NCBI GenBank assembly: GCA_012840015.1
Contig: DUMF01000027.1
Coordinates: 62,001-126,000, forward strand
Origin: Bacillota bacterium
Lineage (GTDB): Bacteria > Bacillota > Sulfobacillia > DUMF01
DNA length: 64,000 nt
Reading direction: 5' to 3'
Below the pieces are notes generated by a model that searched no databases, was not told where the DNA came from, and saw nothing but the letters and a program-made list of their open reading frames with translations. This document shows, piece by piece, positions 45,424 to 54,556 of the stretch; within the stretch, counting starts at the first letter, position 1; every line of letters begins with the position of its first letter. Made by a program: the position numbers and the translations under genes.

Positions 45424-46494
45424 TCACTTTTCGAGAAACGTAACAGTTGCGCTCTCTGCGGGCACGATTTGAACCCACGTGCCGCCTGGCGTAAGCCTAA
45501 TGGGATTACCTCTATCGTCGAAAAACTGGGTCGGTTCAACGGAACTCTTCTTCTTCCACGAACCTGTAACCGCCCGCCCGCCCAACAGGTACCAGGCCTT
45601 CCCCTCTCCTATGAGACGCATTTCCACACCCCCGTCTGCGTAAACCACCTTTGTGGGAACCGCCTGTACCAGCACGTTAGATACTTCCACGGGAGTCCCG
45701 TCTTCGTCTATACTCTCACGTCCATCCGCCATTCTGCGATAACAGTTGCGACCATCGGCTGCCTCGTACAAATAATACCTGACGGCGTACTTTTTGCTGT
45801 ACCTCACTTCCATTCCCTTGACCGGAGACGGGCTCCATGGTGAGAACTCCCAACGCTTCTTGAGGTCGGCAACCGCTTTCTGGAGGCCGAGGCGCTTCCG
45901 GAGGGCCTCTACGCTGGTGAATAGATTATGTGGGGCAGAGCGAGCCTTGTCGCGCCAGAATCCTTCCGGATTCAAAAGCTCGTTGGCGTCTATAACTTTC
46001 AATTGCTCAATTGGCGCAACGTCTTTCTCGAGCCCTCCGCAGTGTGCGAAAATCGCGCCCCACTCTTTCGCGATATAGGCGAAATAAGGCCTGGCACTCC
46101 TGACCGGCCCAATCCTGCTCGCAGGCGTACAATGAAATACAGCAAGAAGCCTCGTTATCCCGCCCTCTGTCACCGCTTCATATACGATTTCCGCAGAGGC
46201 CACCCCGGCTTGAGGCATGGCGTTCCGGTGGTTATCGATGACTACCGCCACGGGCACTCCACCTTTATCTTCTGGCAAGCCCGTTATCGGACAGAGCTGC
46301 CTCGGCTGGTTTGCCTGGGGCTGTCCAGGTTGAACTGGAACAGATTGAGCCGGATTAGGGCCCCGGCAACCTGCGATCAAGCTGACTCCCAGCAGAACCA
46401 GCGAGAATACAGCACGAGCGGTTTTACCACCAACATAGTCGCTCGCGTTTGGGTGGTGGCGAGCTCGAAACCATCTTGACGAATCTGTCACCAC
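45424..46494 (-). CDS. DUF3048 domain lipoprotein (YerB-like)
   Basis: An outer-surface lipoprotein of 356 residues. A long basic stretch of about 27 residues precedes the hydrophobic segment and lipobox LIAGC. The DUF3048 domain then begins with CPITGLPED and PVAVVIDNHRNAMPQAGVA, and includes RIGPVRSARPYFAYIAKEW and APHNLFTSVEALRK. Function is unknown in the family. The only good start, GTG 46494 behind GGGAGCG, lies 71 bases inside the end of the deacetylase gene, an unusually long overlap. Confidence 0.85.
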   Translation of the reverse strand: MVTDSSRWFRARHHPNASDYVGGKTARAVFSLVLLGVSLIAGCRGPNPAQSVPVQPGQPQANQPRQLCPITGLPEDKGGVPVAVVIDNHRNAMPQAGVASAEIVYEAVTEGGITRLLAVFHCTPASRIGPVRSARPYFAYIAKEWGAIFAHCGGLEKDVAPIEQLKVIDANELLNPEGFWRDKARSAPHNLFTSVEALRKRLGLQKAVADLKKRWEFSPWSPSPVKGMEVRYSKKYAVRYYLYEAADGRNCYRRMADGRESIDEDGTPVEVSNVLVQAVPTKVVYADGGVEMRLIGEGKAWYLLGGRAVTGSWKKKSSVEPTQFFDDRGNPIRLTPGGTWVQIVPAESATVTFLEK

Positions 46495-47266
46495 TATCGC
46501 TCCCGTTCACCCTTAATCTCGGCAGCTCGAATGCACCATGTGCAGGCCCTATCCACTGCGGATTCACGGTAAACGCCATACTGAAACCTGCTTCCCTTAC
46601 CGCTCTCACCACACGGGAATTATACCGGCCTGAAGGATAGCAAAAACTCTGCACTTTAATGCCCAACCTGCGCTCGATTTCCGCTTTTGACCCTCTTATT
46701 TCAGCGTGCAGCCTTTCGTCCTCCAGCTTGGTTAGGTCGGGATGCGTAGCCGTGTGGCATCCTATTTCCCACCCGCTGGCCTCCATCTCCTTGAGCTGTT
46801 CCCAGGTCACATGACCCCGCGTGCCCACGGTGCTGGAACAGACGAAAGCTACCCCGATGAACCCATGCTTCTTCATCACCGGGAAAGCCCTGGAGTACAG
46901 GTCCGCGTAGCCGTCGTCAAAAGTAATGATAATGCTCCTCCGAGGCAAATTCTTCTTTTTTTTCAGCGCTTCAGCGTATTGGGTAGCAGTGATGGAGCGG
47001 TAGCCGTTTCGCGCCAAGTATTCCATCTGCCAAGCAAACTTCTTCTCGTCGACATACAGGTCGTTAGGCCCCTCCCCAATCACGTGGTACATTAACACCC
47101 CTACCGGGTAATCCACTCTTGACATGAATTCCGGACGAGGTCGTACAATCGGGCCCTCTACGTGGGCAGAATAGGCTGCACCCGGCCATGCCAGGGCAAG
47201 TACAACACCCACCAGGAACAGCCAAAAAGCCTGCAAGCTAGTGATCCTTGCCTTGTGCCCAACCAT
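46424..47266 (-). CDS. Polysaccharide deacetylase (NodB domain)
   Basis: A secreted or membrane-anchored de-N-acetylase acting on peptidoglycan or another polysaccharide. A hydrophobic N-terminal segment (LQAFWLFLVGVVLALAWPG) is followed by the NodB domain: VLMYHVIGEGPND, IIITFDDGYAD (catalytic Asp-Asp), EIGCHTATHPDLTKL (metal His) and FCYPSGRYNSRVVRAV. I chose ATG 47266, at codon 23 of the open frame; it overlaps the Lon-like gene by 28 bases. The end overlaps the DUF3048 gene. Confidence 0.85.
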   Translation of the reverse strand: MVGHKARITSLQAFWLFLVGVVLALAWPGAAYSAHVEGPIVRPRPEFMSRVDYPVGVLMYHVIGEGPNDLYVDEKKFAWQMEYLARNGYRSITATQYAEALKKKKNLPRRSIIITFDDGYADLYSRAFPVMKKHGFIGVAFVCSSTVGTRGHVTWEQLKEMEASGWEIGCHTATHPDLTKLEDERLHAEIRGSKAEIERRLGIKVQSFCYPSGRYNSRVVRAVREAGFSMAFTVNPQWIGPAHGAFELPRLRVNGSDSGDRFVKMVSSSPPPKRERLCWW

Positions 47267-49595
47267 GTTGTTTGACCCGTTCTCCCATGTCTTTAAGAGC
47301 CCTGAGTGCTCGTGCATGAACTTCGTCGGCACTTATACCAGTAAGAAGCTCGAGAGCCTGATCCACGGTATCTACTGCCCATACGTTGAAAGCTCCTTCC
47401 TTCACCGCCTGAACCACCTCGTCCTTCAACATGAGGTTTGAAACATTTGAACTCGGGATCACCACGCCCTGGTTGCCGTCCAGTCCCTTGAGCTTGCAAA
47501 CCTGGTAGAAACCTTCCACTTTGTAAGTAACTCCGCCTACGGGCTGAATCTCCCCGAACTGATTGACGGAGCCTGTAACTGCAACGCTCTGTTTGAGTGG
47601 GACGCCAGCGATCGCAGAAATCAAAGCGTATAATTCAGCGCTCGAGGCGCTGTCTCCTTCAATCTCCTCGTAAAGCTGCTCGAAGCAAAGGCTGGCGGCA
47701 AGTCCGAGAGGGGCCGCCTCCGCATATCGTCCTCCCAGGTAGCCAGAGAGGATCATTACCCCCTTGGAATGAATCCTTCCACTCATTTCTGTCTCGCGCT
47801 CGATGTTTACCACGCCACTCCTACCTGGAAAAACCCGGGCCGTTATTTTCGAGGGCTTCCCGAAGACGTAGTCCCCCAAATTTAAGACGGCCAAACCGTT
47901 TACCTGCCCCACTTTCTCACCACTCACGTCTATAAGGATTTGCCCTCGCGCGACCATATCCAGCAAACGTTTTTCAACCAGGTTTGATCGATAAACTTTC
48001 TCTTCTAGCGCCTTCTTTACTTCCGCAATAGTCACGAGGGACTTCCCTTCCAGGTCGGCCCAAGCTGAGGCTTCCCTGATCACTTCCACAATCTCGTTGA
48101 AGCGTGTAGAAAGCCTCTCTTGATCCTCGACCAAGCGCGAGGAGTATTCAACTATGCCTGCTAGGGCGTCACGCGTGAACGGTTTGAGGCTCTCCCTCTC
48201 GCTGATGGATCGTACAAAGGATGCATACTTCCTTATGTTCTCCGGGGTACGCTCCATGGAAACATCGAACTCTGCCTTGATCTTGAAGAGTTTCTGGAAA
48301 TCTTCATCGTATGTGTATAGCAATTGGTATACATGAGGGCTCCCGATCAAGATCACTTTAACGTCTACTGGAATGGGCTCCGGATGCAGGGTAGCGATGG
48401 CTTCCGTTCGGAGTTGCTCTGCCATGCTTTCAATCCGCACTTCACCGTTATTGAGCACCCTCTTCAGTCCGTCCCAGGCAAATGGGTTCTTCAAAACATC
48501 TCCCGCCTGGATTATCAGGTAGCCACCATTGGCGCGATGGATTGCGCCCGGTTTGATCATAGTGAAATCGGTTGCCAAAGCACCCATGACGCTCCGGTAC
48601 TCGAGCCGACCGAACAAGTTAAAATAGGTCGGGTTGGTCTCAAATACCACCGGCGCACCCTGCGTGTTCAAATTGTTCACCAGCACATTGACCTTATACC
48701 TGGTAAGAGAAATCTTCTTGCGATCCCCATCTTGATCGTTCTCGTCCTCCAGGAACAAGCTCAGGTTTTCGACAATGTCCTGCTCCAGCCCATTCAAGTA
48801 ATCGACGATTTCAGCATTGTCCGCGTACTTCTTAGCGAGTTCTTTAACCAAAGCCCCAGCCAGGGCATGACCCAGCCCCTGATCCAGCTGCTTCAGCCTG
48901 CTTTTCAGCTCTTTTTCAAGTTCCCTCGAACGTCTCAAGAAATCAGCCAGCCTTTGCTGCACTTCTCTCGCATTGGCCGTGAAGGCTTCCTTCGTTCTGG
49001 CGTCCAGTTTTTCGAATTCCTCTGGAGGAACTGGTTTTCCGCCGAGCACGGGTAGGGTGGCGAAACCGGTGGGAGTGCGGGTAATGGCCACATCTTTGCT
49101 CGCGGCGAACTGCTGCAGTTCCTCGAGTATACTCTGAGATGCCTGCTGGTAAGCCTGGACTAAGGCATCACGACGCCTCTCATAATCTTCGCTTTCGAAA
49201 CGCTTGGGGACTTCCCTTCGGAGTTCTTCCACCAGTTCGTCCATATCCGCCGCGAATTCGACCGCTTTCCCTGGCGGTAACGGTATCGACACGGGCCTAT
49301 CTGGATCTTTGAAGTTATATACATACACCCAGTCTCCTGGGGTCGGTTGAAGTGCGGCCACCCGGGTTACAGCCTTCCTCGCATATGTAGTCCTGCCGCT
49401 ACCGGTTATGCCGGAAATGAATATGTTGTATCCCTTGCCTTTGCAGGAAAGGCCAAACTCCATCGCTCTGACTGCCCGCTCTTGGCCGATTATCTCGGCA
49501 AGGGGTTCCACTCCGTCAGTCGTATCGCATGGAAAGAGATTGGGGTCGCATACCGCTTTCAGTTTTTCTGGAGCAACGCGCCGCCATCCGCTCAA
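47238..49595 (-). CDS. Lon-like AAA+ ATP-dependent protease
   Basis: A 785-residue AAA+ protease of the Lon/LonB-like family without the classical Lon N-domain. Walker A reads GITGSGRTT near residue 64, with Arg in place of the usual Lys, and Walker B is near GGYLIIQAGD. The S16 peptidase domain has the serine in EGDSASSAELYALISAIAG and the lysine in PVGGVTYKVEGFYQV. The gene starts one base after the Rad50 C-terminal-half stop, so it shares that operon. It probably degrades specific proteins. A link with DNA repair is inferred only from position. Confidence 0.88.
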   Translation of the reverse strand: MSGWRRVAPEKLKAVCDPNLFPCDTTDGVEPLAEIIGQERAVRAMEFGLSCKGKGYNIFISGITGSGRTTYARKAVTRVAALQPTPGDWVYVYNFKDPDRPVSIPLPPGKAVEFAADMDELVEELRREVPKRFESEDYERRRDALVQAYQQASQSILEELQQFAASKDVAITRTPTGFATLPVLGGKPVPPEEFEKLDARTKEAFTANAREVQQRLADFLRRSRELEKELKSRLKQLDQGLGHALAGALVKELAKKYADNAEIVDYLNGLEQDIVENLSLFLEDENDQDGDRKKISLTRYKVNVLVNNLNTQGAPVVFETNPTYFNLFGRLEYRSVMGALATDFTMIKPGAIHRANGGYLIIQAGDVLKNPFAWDGLKRVLNNGEVRIESMAEQLRTEAIATLHPEPIPVDVKVILIGSPHVYQLLYTYDEDFQKLFKIKAEFDVSMERTPENIRKYASFVRSISERESLKPFTRDALAGIVEYSSRLVEDQERLSTRFNEIVEVIREASAWADLEGKSLVTIAEVKKALEEKVYRSNLVEKRLLDMVARGQILIDVSGEKVGQVNGLAVLNLGDYVFGKPSKITARVFPGRSGVVNIERETEMSGRIHSKGVMILSGYLGGRYAEAAPLGLAASLCFEQLYEEIEGDSASSAELYALISAIAGVPLKQSVAVTGSVNQFGEIQPVGGVTYKVEGFYQVCKLKGLDGNQGVVIPSSNVSNLMLKDEVVQAVKEGAFNVWAVDTVDQALELLTGISADEVHARALRALKDMGERVKQHGWAQGKDH

Positions 49596-50252
49596 TCAAA
49601 TCACCCCTCCGTCTCTCTTCTGCCTAACATGGCTCTTCCCGTCTTTCAGCTCCACCAGGAAGCTGGCGTCCCCTGCTTCAGCCAACTGCGTGTTATGCGT
49701 CACCATTATCACCTGTCTGTCGAAACTCCTGCTCACACCCTTTAGAAACTCCACTACGCTAGGAGAGTACTCGTCGCTCACGTGTTTCGCGGGTTCGTCC
49801 AGTATCACCGGCCCTTGAATGGCAGGCCGCGATGCTTCGAGTAGGGCAAGTCTCAAAGCAAGGCATACCACGTCTACGACACCACCGCCCCTTGCATCTT
49901 GAGGACGGTTCTCGATGCGCTCGCTTCCTTCGTAACTGGACGAAACTAAGTATTCAGCCTCAACTCTTCCGTGCGATTCCTCCATCTTTATATGGAACTC
50001 CATGTCCGGCCCGAATACCATTTGCAGAGCGTTAGTGACCATACCTTCCACCTGCTGCCTCGCCTGCTCCCGAGCGTAGGCAGACGCTTCCAAAAGTAGT
50101 ACCTTCATTTTATCCAACAGCTCCCTGCGCTCCTGCAACTCCGTCAGCTTCTTTTCAAGTTCGCTTTTCCTGGCCTCTAACTGCTGAAAAACACCTTTTC
50201 GCATGTTGTGCCGGGTTTTGAGGCGCTCCAGTGCAGTCTCCAGTTCGTCCAA
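49596..50252 (-). CDS. Rad50/SbcC-like ATPase, C-terminal half (split Rad50)
   Basis: A 218-residue protein equal to the C-terminal lobe of a Rad50/SMC ATPase: a coiled-coil start (residues 1-60), then a signature region with ARGGGVVDVVCLALRLALLEA (about 120-140), Walker B GPVILDEPAKHV (about 144-156) and D-loop/switch VIMVTHNTQLAE. It has no Walker A. Walker A sits in the separate gene at 50512-51705. The two proteins should assemble into one ATPase head with the small coiled-coil protein between them. Confidence 0.85.
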   Translation of the reverse strand: MDELETALERLKTRHNMRKGVFQQLEARKSELEKKLTELQERRELLDKMKVLLLEASAYAREQARQQVEGMVTNALQMVFGPDMEFHIKMEESHGRVEAEYLVSSSYEGSERIENRPQDARGGGVVDVVCLALRLALLEASRPAIQGPVILDEPAKHVSDEYSPSVVEFLKGVSRSFDRQVIMVTHNTQLAEAGDASFLVELKDGKSHVRQKRDGGVI

Positions 50253-50258
50253 GCTAGA

Positions 50259-50510
50259 TCATGCTCCTTTTTTGACCAGGTCCCAAGGGATCAGTTTTTC
50301 CGCCTCGGTCGTGAGTTCTTCGACTTGCTTTTGAAGTCTCGCAATCTCTTCATCGATTTTCTCAGGGTCAACACCGAGATCTTTGATCCGTTGAATGATC
50401 TCTTCGCGTCTTTCCTCCAGGTTCTTGAGCCTCTCTTCCGCCCGGATGCGCTGGCGTTTTGCAGCCTCCAATGCGTCATTGAGTTGCTTTACGCGCGTTT
50501 CGATATCCAT
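50259..50510 (-). CDS. Small coiled-coil protein within the split rad50 set
   Basis: A protein of 83 residues (ATG 50510 after GGGGAGTGAG) that is almost entirely coiled coil: VKQLNDALEAAKRQRIRAEE, RLKNLEERREEIIQRIKDLG and ARLQKQVEELTTEAEKL. It ends with LIPWDLVKKGA, and the next gene starts 6 bases after its stop. It could be the other part of the Rad50 hinge or an adaptor between the two ATPase halves. Confidence 0.75.
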   Translation of the reverse strand: MDIETRVKQLNDALEAAKRQRIRAEERLKNLEERREEIIQRIKDLGVDPEKIDEEIARLQKQVEELTTEAEKLIPWDLVKKGA

Positions 50511-50511
50511 A

Positions 50512-51705
50512 TTACTCACTCCCCTCGAGGCGCAACTCATTTATTATGTGCTCTATGGTAGTGGAGGTAATATCGCTCATGCAAACAGGGCATTTCCCCG
50601 CAGCCCTTAACGCCTCCGCGTACTCATTTACCAACCTCTTGGCTTCCTGATTGGCCTTTCTCTTTTCGGCCTCAACATAGGTCCTCTCCGATTCATTTTT
50701 CTGTAGCTCAGCCCTAAGCCTCTTCAGCTCGGACAACCGTTTGGGAGCATCGCCTATTCGGTTGGCCAATTCCTGCGCGCTTTCCAGAGTACTAAACCGC
50801 TTCATATAATCGTGACCCGCTTCGATGCTTTTCTCTATGGCCCGTAGTTCATCTACGAGCGCCTTCAGCGCCTTCAGACCTTTCAGCCGGGAGAGCACAG
50901 ATCCGATTTCCAATAAGATCGAGGAGCAGTCCTTCACTCGCGCCGTAGCAGCTATAACGGCCGCCGACTGGCTCATTTGCTCCGTGACTTCCGCAAGCTC
51001 CCTTTTGCTTTGGATTATCGTATTTACGTTTGCTCTTAAATCCTTGAGCCGTTTCAACAGATCGTTCAACCGCTCTATCCGCGCTTCTTCTTCGGGCAAG
51101 TCCCTGTAATTCTCCATTTCAAGGCGGATCTTTTCGAGATCGCTCTCGATTTGGGCCGAAGCGTCCTCCACTGAGCTCTGTTCCCGAGCAGCCAACTTAA
51201 TCGCTAGATCCAGCACGTGGACTCCTGAGATGCGGCCGATTGCCTTTGCCCTTACGCTTCCAGGTTGGGTGAGCAAGAAAGGTGCTTCCAGTTGACTGGA
51301 TAGACTTAATGCGACTTCAAGCTGGTCGTCAAGGGACACTTTGCGGATCCCGTGAGCTTTCAGTATTTCTACCGGGATTTCCGTGCCAAACCCCTCGAAA
51401 TGGCGCTTTTCACCCGTCGGTAAGTAAAGCTCGTAAACGTTACGGGTGCCCGAACGCTCTCGAACTATCATGGTGCCGTCATCCAGTTCCGCCTCGACTC
51501 GGCATGGGCCGGTGGAACCAACCCTGACGAAGTCTGACCCTCGTGGCTCATTGAAGAATAGCCAGCGAATCGCCCTGACTATCGCGGATTTACCTTGATC
51601 AGAAGCACCCACGATGACGTTAACCCCGGGCGAAAAATCCAATACGCTGTCCTCATGGGACTGAAAGTTTTGGAGTCGAAGTCTAACCAGTTTGCTCAGG
51701 GTCAA
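50512..51705 (-). CDS. Rad50/SbcC-like ATPase, N-terminal half with zinc-hook motif (split Rad50)
   Basis: A 397-residue protein starting with the Rad50 opening VRLRLQNFQSHEDSVLDFSPG and Walker A GASDQGKS (33-40), followed by a Q-loop region and a long coiled coil (residues about 160-360). It ends in KCPVCMSDI near 372, a CxxC that matches the Rad50 zinc hook. The Walker B lobe is missing and occurs in the gene two places downstream. The apparent TTG start at 51705 sits very close to GAGGGGA; a CTG two codons in (51699) would give better spacing. Confidence 0.85.
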   Translation of the reverse strand: MTLSKLVRLRLQNFQSHEDSVLDFSPGVNVIVGASDQGKSAIVRAIRWLFFNEPRGSDFVRVGSTGPCRVEAELDDGTMIVRERSGTRNVYELYLPTGEKRHFEGFGTEIPVEILKAHGIRKVSLDDQLEVALSLSSQLEAPFLLTQPGSVRAKAIGRISGVHVLDLAIKLAAREQSSVEDASAQIESDLEKIRLEMENYRDLPEEEARIERLNDLLKRLKDLRANVNTIIQSKRELAEVTEQMSQSAAVIAATARVKDCSSILLEIGSVLSRLKGLKALKALVDELRAIEKSIEAGHDYMKRFSTLESAQELANRIGDAPKRLSELKRLRAELQKNESERTYVEAEKRKANQEAKRLVNEYAEALRAAGKCPVCMSDITSTTIEHIINELRLEGSE

Positions 51706-52678
51706 TCCCCTCTTTCATGCTCTCTTCAGCTTTGGCCAACAGCTCTAATGCTTTTCGTGCCACCTCAGATGATACGCCATGTAGTTCGGCTATCTGCTGT
51801 ACGATACCTTGTAAGTCCACGGTTTCGAAGGAGCTTGTCTGTCTTACCAGCTGTAGGAAACCCGCGAGCTTTTCTGCCCTGTATTGTTCCGCCTCGAGCT
51901 TAGACCTGTCCAAGACCTGCTCGCCCGGTCTAGCACTCTTCAACTGTATAGTCCTGAGGCGTATCTCTCCATCGATCTCTATGAGCAACACTGAAGGCAT
52001 CCTGCTCATTTCTGCAGTGTGATTCTCCAGGCGCACCAGCGCTCCCGGGTTGGAAAACCACTTGCCTTCGATGCACAGGGTAGGGAATCCCAGATGGTTA
52101 TGCCCCGCCAGAGTGACGTCCGCCTCGGTGGTAAGGATCTTCTCGATCAGAGTATAGGCCGCCCCAGCAAACAGCGGGCGTTGTACGAGCATGCCATGTA
52201 CCACGTGGATCGCTACATCGCAGTCTTTTTTCTTGACGCAGTAGTCCAGCTGAGGTTCTCTACGATCCAGCTCGTAGTGAAACGGGCAGGCTGAAAGGTG
52301 GAGCTTCAAACCGTCCTTGGCGATTTCGTACACCTGCCCCGCCTGCATCAATGTGAACAAGCCGAGGTCCGCCGCCAGGCCAACGATGGATCTATTCAGG
52401 GTCTCGGCGTTGTAGCCGAACATGTCGTGGTTCCCGGGAACTAGATAAAGTGGCGTTTCCAGCTCCCTCAGTATCTTCAAAAACTCCCTCGCCGTACCCA
52501 AAGCGGGGTTTGGTAAGTCAAACAAGTCGCCACCGTGAATGGCAAGGTCCACGTTTCGTTCATGTACGATGTGGATCACTTCTCTCAGTTTAGCCGCCAC
52601 GGTCTCAGGGAAATCGTCCAAGCGGTTCCTCGGCGTATTACCCCTGATGTGCGTATCAGTGAAGAATAGTATTCTCAT
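51683..52678 (-). CDS. Mre11/SbcD-like metallophosphoesterase nuclease
   Basis: A DNA nuclease of the calcineurin-like family, partner of Rad50. Metal motifs in order: FTDTHIRGNTP, IHGGDLFDLP, VPGNHDMFGYN, HVVHGMLVQ and LAGHNHLGFP. This is complete for Mre11. After about residue 250 the C-terminal part is helical and unlike SbcD. I chose ATG 52678, one base after the herA stop; the open frame is 6 codons longer. The end overlaps rad50-N by 23 bases. Confidence 0.88.
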   Translation of the reverse strand: MRILFFTDTHIRGNTPRNRLDDFPETVAAKLREVIHIVHERNVDLAIHGGDLFDLPNPALGTAREFLKILRELETPLYLVPGNHDMFGYNAETLNRSIVGLAADLGLFTLMQAGQVYEIAKDGLKLHLSACPFHYELDRREPQLDYCVKKKDCDVAIHVVHGMLVQRPLFAGAAYTLIEKILTTEADVTLAGHNHLGFPTLCIEGKWFSNPGALVRLENHTAEMSRMPSVLLIEIDGEIRLRTIQLKSARPGEQVLDRSKLEAEQYRAEKLAGFLQLVRQTSSFETVDLQGIVQQIAELHGVSSEVARKALELLAKAEESMKEGIDPEQTG

Positions 52679-52679
52679 C

Positions 52680-54548
52680 CTACCGGTTGCCTCCATCGCG
52701 TAAGACGTATTTATATCCGAACGGGTGACGGACCCTTTCGATTCTCCCGGCCTCGCTCAGGCTCAGCAACAGGGACCGAAGCTCCTCGACTCCGATACTC
52801 CTTCCAAGCTCTTGGGATACCTGTTTCAAATAGTAAGTGAGGTTCGCATCGTCAACTGGCAGTAGCTTGCTGATGCACCTCCAGGCTTGCTCGAGCTCCA
52901 TCGCAGAGCGCTCCTCTAGCTCGCTGAACGGATTTTCGGAGTGTGGGCTTTCTGTCCTCGCGGATCTAATTCTAACGGGAACGGTCCTGCCCACAACGGC
53001 TGAGCTGACGTAGGCGCACCCTGACGGCAGGTAGGGCAGGTTCGCCGCCTCCTCCCGAGTGATATCCGTCTCCTCTTTTATCACCTCGATGTCGGTGGCT
53101 CTCACCGTCCTGAATATGATTTTAGTATTCAGCTGGGCTGTGACCGTATCATCCAGTAACGCCGGCCGCTGAGTAGCCAAAACGAGAAAAACGCCATATT
53201 TTCTTCCTTCCTGGGCAATCTCGCGGAACACCCATCTGGCGGGCGCTTCAACCATCTTCGGTGCAAAGCCGTGACACTCGTCGGTAACGATGAAAAACGG
53301 CGGAAAAGGTGGGACCGATTTGTCATTGTCTCTTAGCGCATCCCTGTATGCTCTTCTCTTCTGGTACAATTTACGGCACACGAACGCGGCAAGTACCTGG
53401 AGAAACCAGGTGCTTCCTCTAATTACGGCTACGCGCCTGCTGAGCAGCGTTTGCTCTACTCCAGTAATATCGCAGCTGAAGAGGCCTTCCCTGAAAAGCC
53501 TGTTGAGCCTCCAGGCGATCCCTTTGAGAGGTGCGGAGCCGCCCACTTTTCCACCATACTGGTCGAGTAGTTCCACCAGACGCCGAGCCCTGTCGTAATC
53601 TTCGGAGTAAGGGTCAGCCGCTTTCTTCCGTACTTCTCTTTCATTATCGAGCGCGAATATTAAGTCTTCCAGCCTAGAAGAGAAAGACAGGTAGCTGTCC
53701 TTATTCTTGTGCAGTGTCTTGATCGCGTTCTCCATCGCTTCTGTCAGCTCTCTGGAAGCCCTAAGCAGGCCGGACAGGTCCTCGGAGCTTAATTCTTCGA
53801 AGTTCACGCCGACGTCACGCCCTGCTTCGAAGCAGCGGTACCGGTCACGGTAGTCGCGCTTGAACTGCTCTGGGATATCGGCTGCAGCTTTGTCGAAACT
53901 CATCTCGTAGTGGGGATCAAACACTACGGCCGGTATGCGTCTGTCCATGATTTCTTCTAGGATAACCCTCAAACCGTACGATTTCCCGGAACCTGAGCCA
54001 CCGAAAATGCCTACGTGGGGATACTGGTCCATCTTCCTATACGGGAAGAGAAAAGGCACGCCGTTCTGTTGAATGAACCCTTTCCCTTTCTCCCAAAGAG
54101 GCGCTACGCCGCTCAAATCCTGAGGAAGTCCGAACTTCGCTATCTCCTCTGTGCCCCTTATCACTCCGAGGATGAATCCCTCCTGCGCTTTGCATGGCAT
54201 GAGCAACTCGGCCACTTCCTGGAACGCCGGCACCCGCACCGGCGCACCGATCTTCGGAGGGACCTGAGTCTCTGTCAGGAGACGGATCGTCGCTAGGTGC
54301 ACCTCCTGATCCTCGAGGCGGTATCCTAATCGTCGTAGATTTTCCAGCACTTCAGGATCCACGAGGGAGGTATGCTCCGAGACGAGAGGAATGTACCTAT
54401 TCAAGCTGGAAGTCTCAACCACCTGCCCCGTGAGAGGACCAGCGGAGTCATCTGCGATGACCAGCACCTCGTTCAGCCGGAATTTCCGCCGTCTCGATGC
54501 GGCGTAAACCTCCAGATGCGTGGCTCTTCCTACCACCTGCATGCTCAT
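52680..54548 (-). CDS. herA: HerA-type hexameric DNA translocase ATPase
   Basis: A 622-residue FtsK/HerA-class ATPase. An N-terminal HAS-barrel-like region precedes Walker A FGGSGSGKSYGL (183-193). Further motifs are VVFDPHYEMSF, Walker B with PFFIVTDECHGFAP, and VLATQRPALLDDTV (sensor-like). HerA moves DNA and works with the nuclease NurA on broken ends. A tight cluster with nurA, mre11 and rad50 matches the archaeal end-resection operon. The stop is shared with the start region of mre11. Confidence 0.87.
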   Translation of the reverse strand: MSMQVVGRATHLEVYAASRRRKFRLNEVLVIADDSAGPLTGQVVETSSLNRYIPLVSEHTSLVDPEVLENLRRLGYRLEDQEVHLATIRLLTETQVPPKIGAPVRVPAFQEVAELLMPCKAQEGFILGVIRGTEEIAKFGLPQDLSGVAPLWEKGKGFIQQNGVPFLFPYRKMDQYPHVGIFGGSGSGKSYGLRVILEEIMDRRIPAVVFDPHYEMSFDKAAADIPEQFKRDYRDRYRCFEAGRDVGVNFEELSSEDLSGLLRASRELTEAMENAIKTLHKNKDSYLSFSSRLEDLIFALDNEREVRKKAADPYSEDYDRARRLVELLDQYGGKVGGSAPLKGIAWRLNRLFREGLFSCDITGVEQTLLSRRVAVIRGSTWFLQVLAAFVCRKLYQKRRAYRDALRDNDKSVPPFPPFFIVTDECHGFAPKMVEAPARWVFREIAQEGRKYGVFLVLATQRPALLDDTVTAQLNTKIIFRTVRATDIEVIKEETDITREEAANLPYLPSGCAYVSSAVVGRTVPVRIRSARTESPHSENPFSELEERSAMELEQAWRCISKLLPVDDANLTYYLKQVSQELGRSIGVEELRSLLLSLSEAGRIERVRHPFGYKYVLRDGGNR

Positions 54549-54556
54549 CCCTCCGA

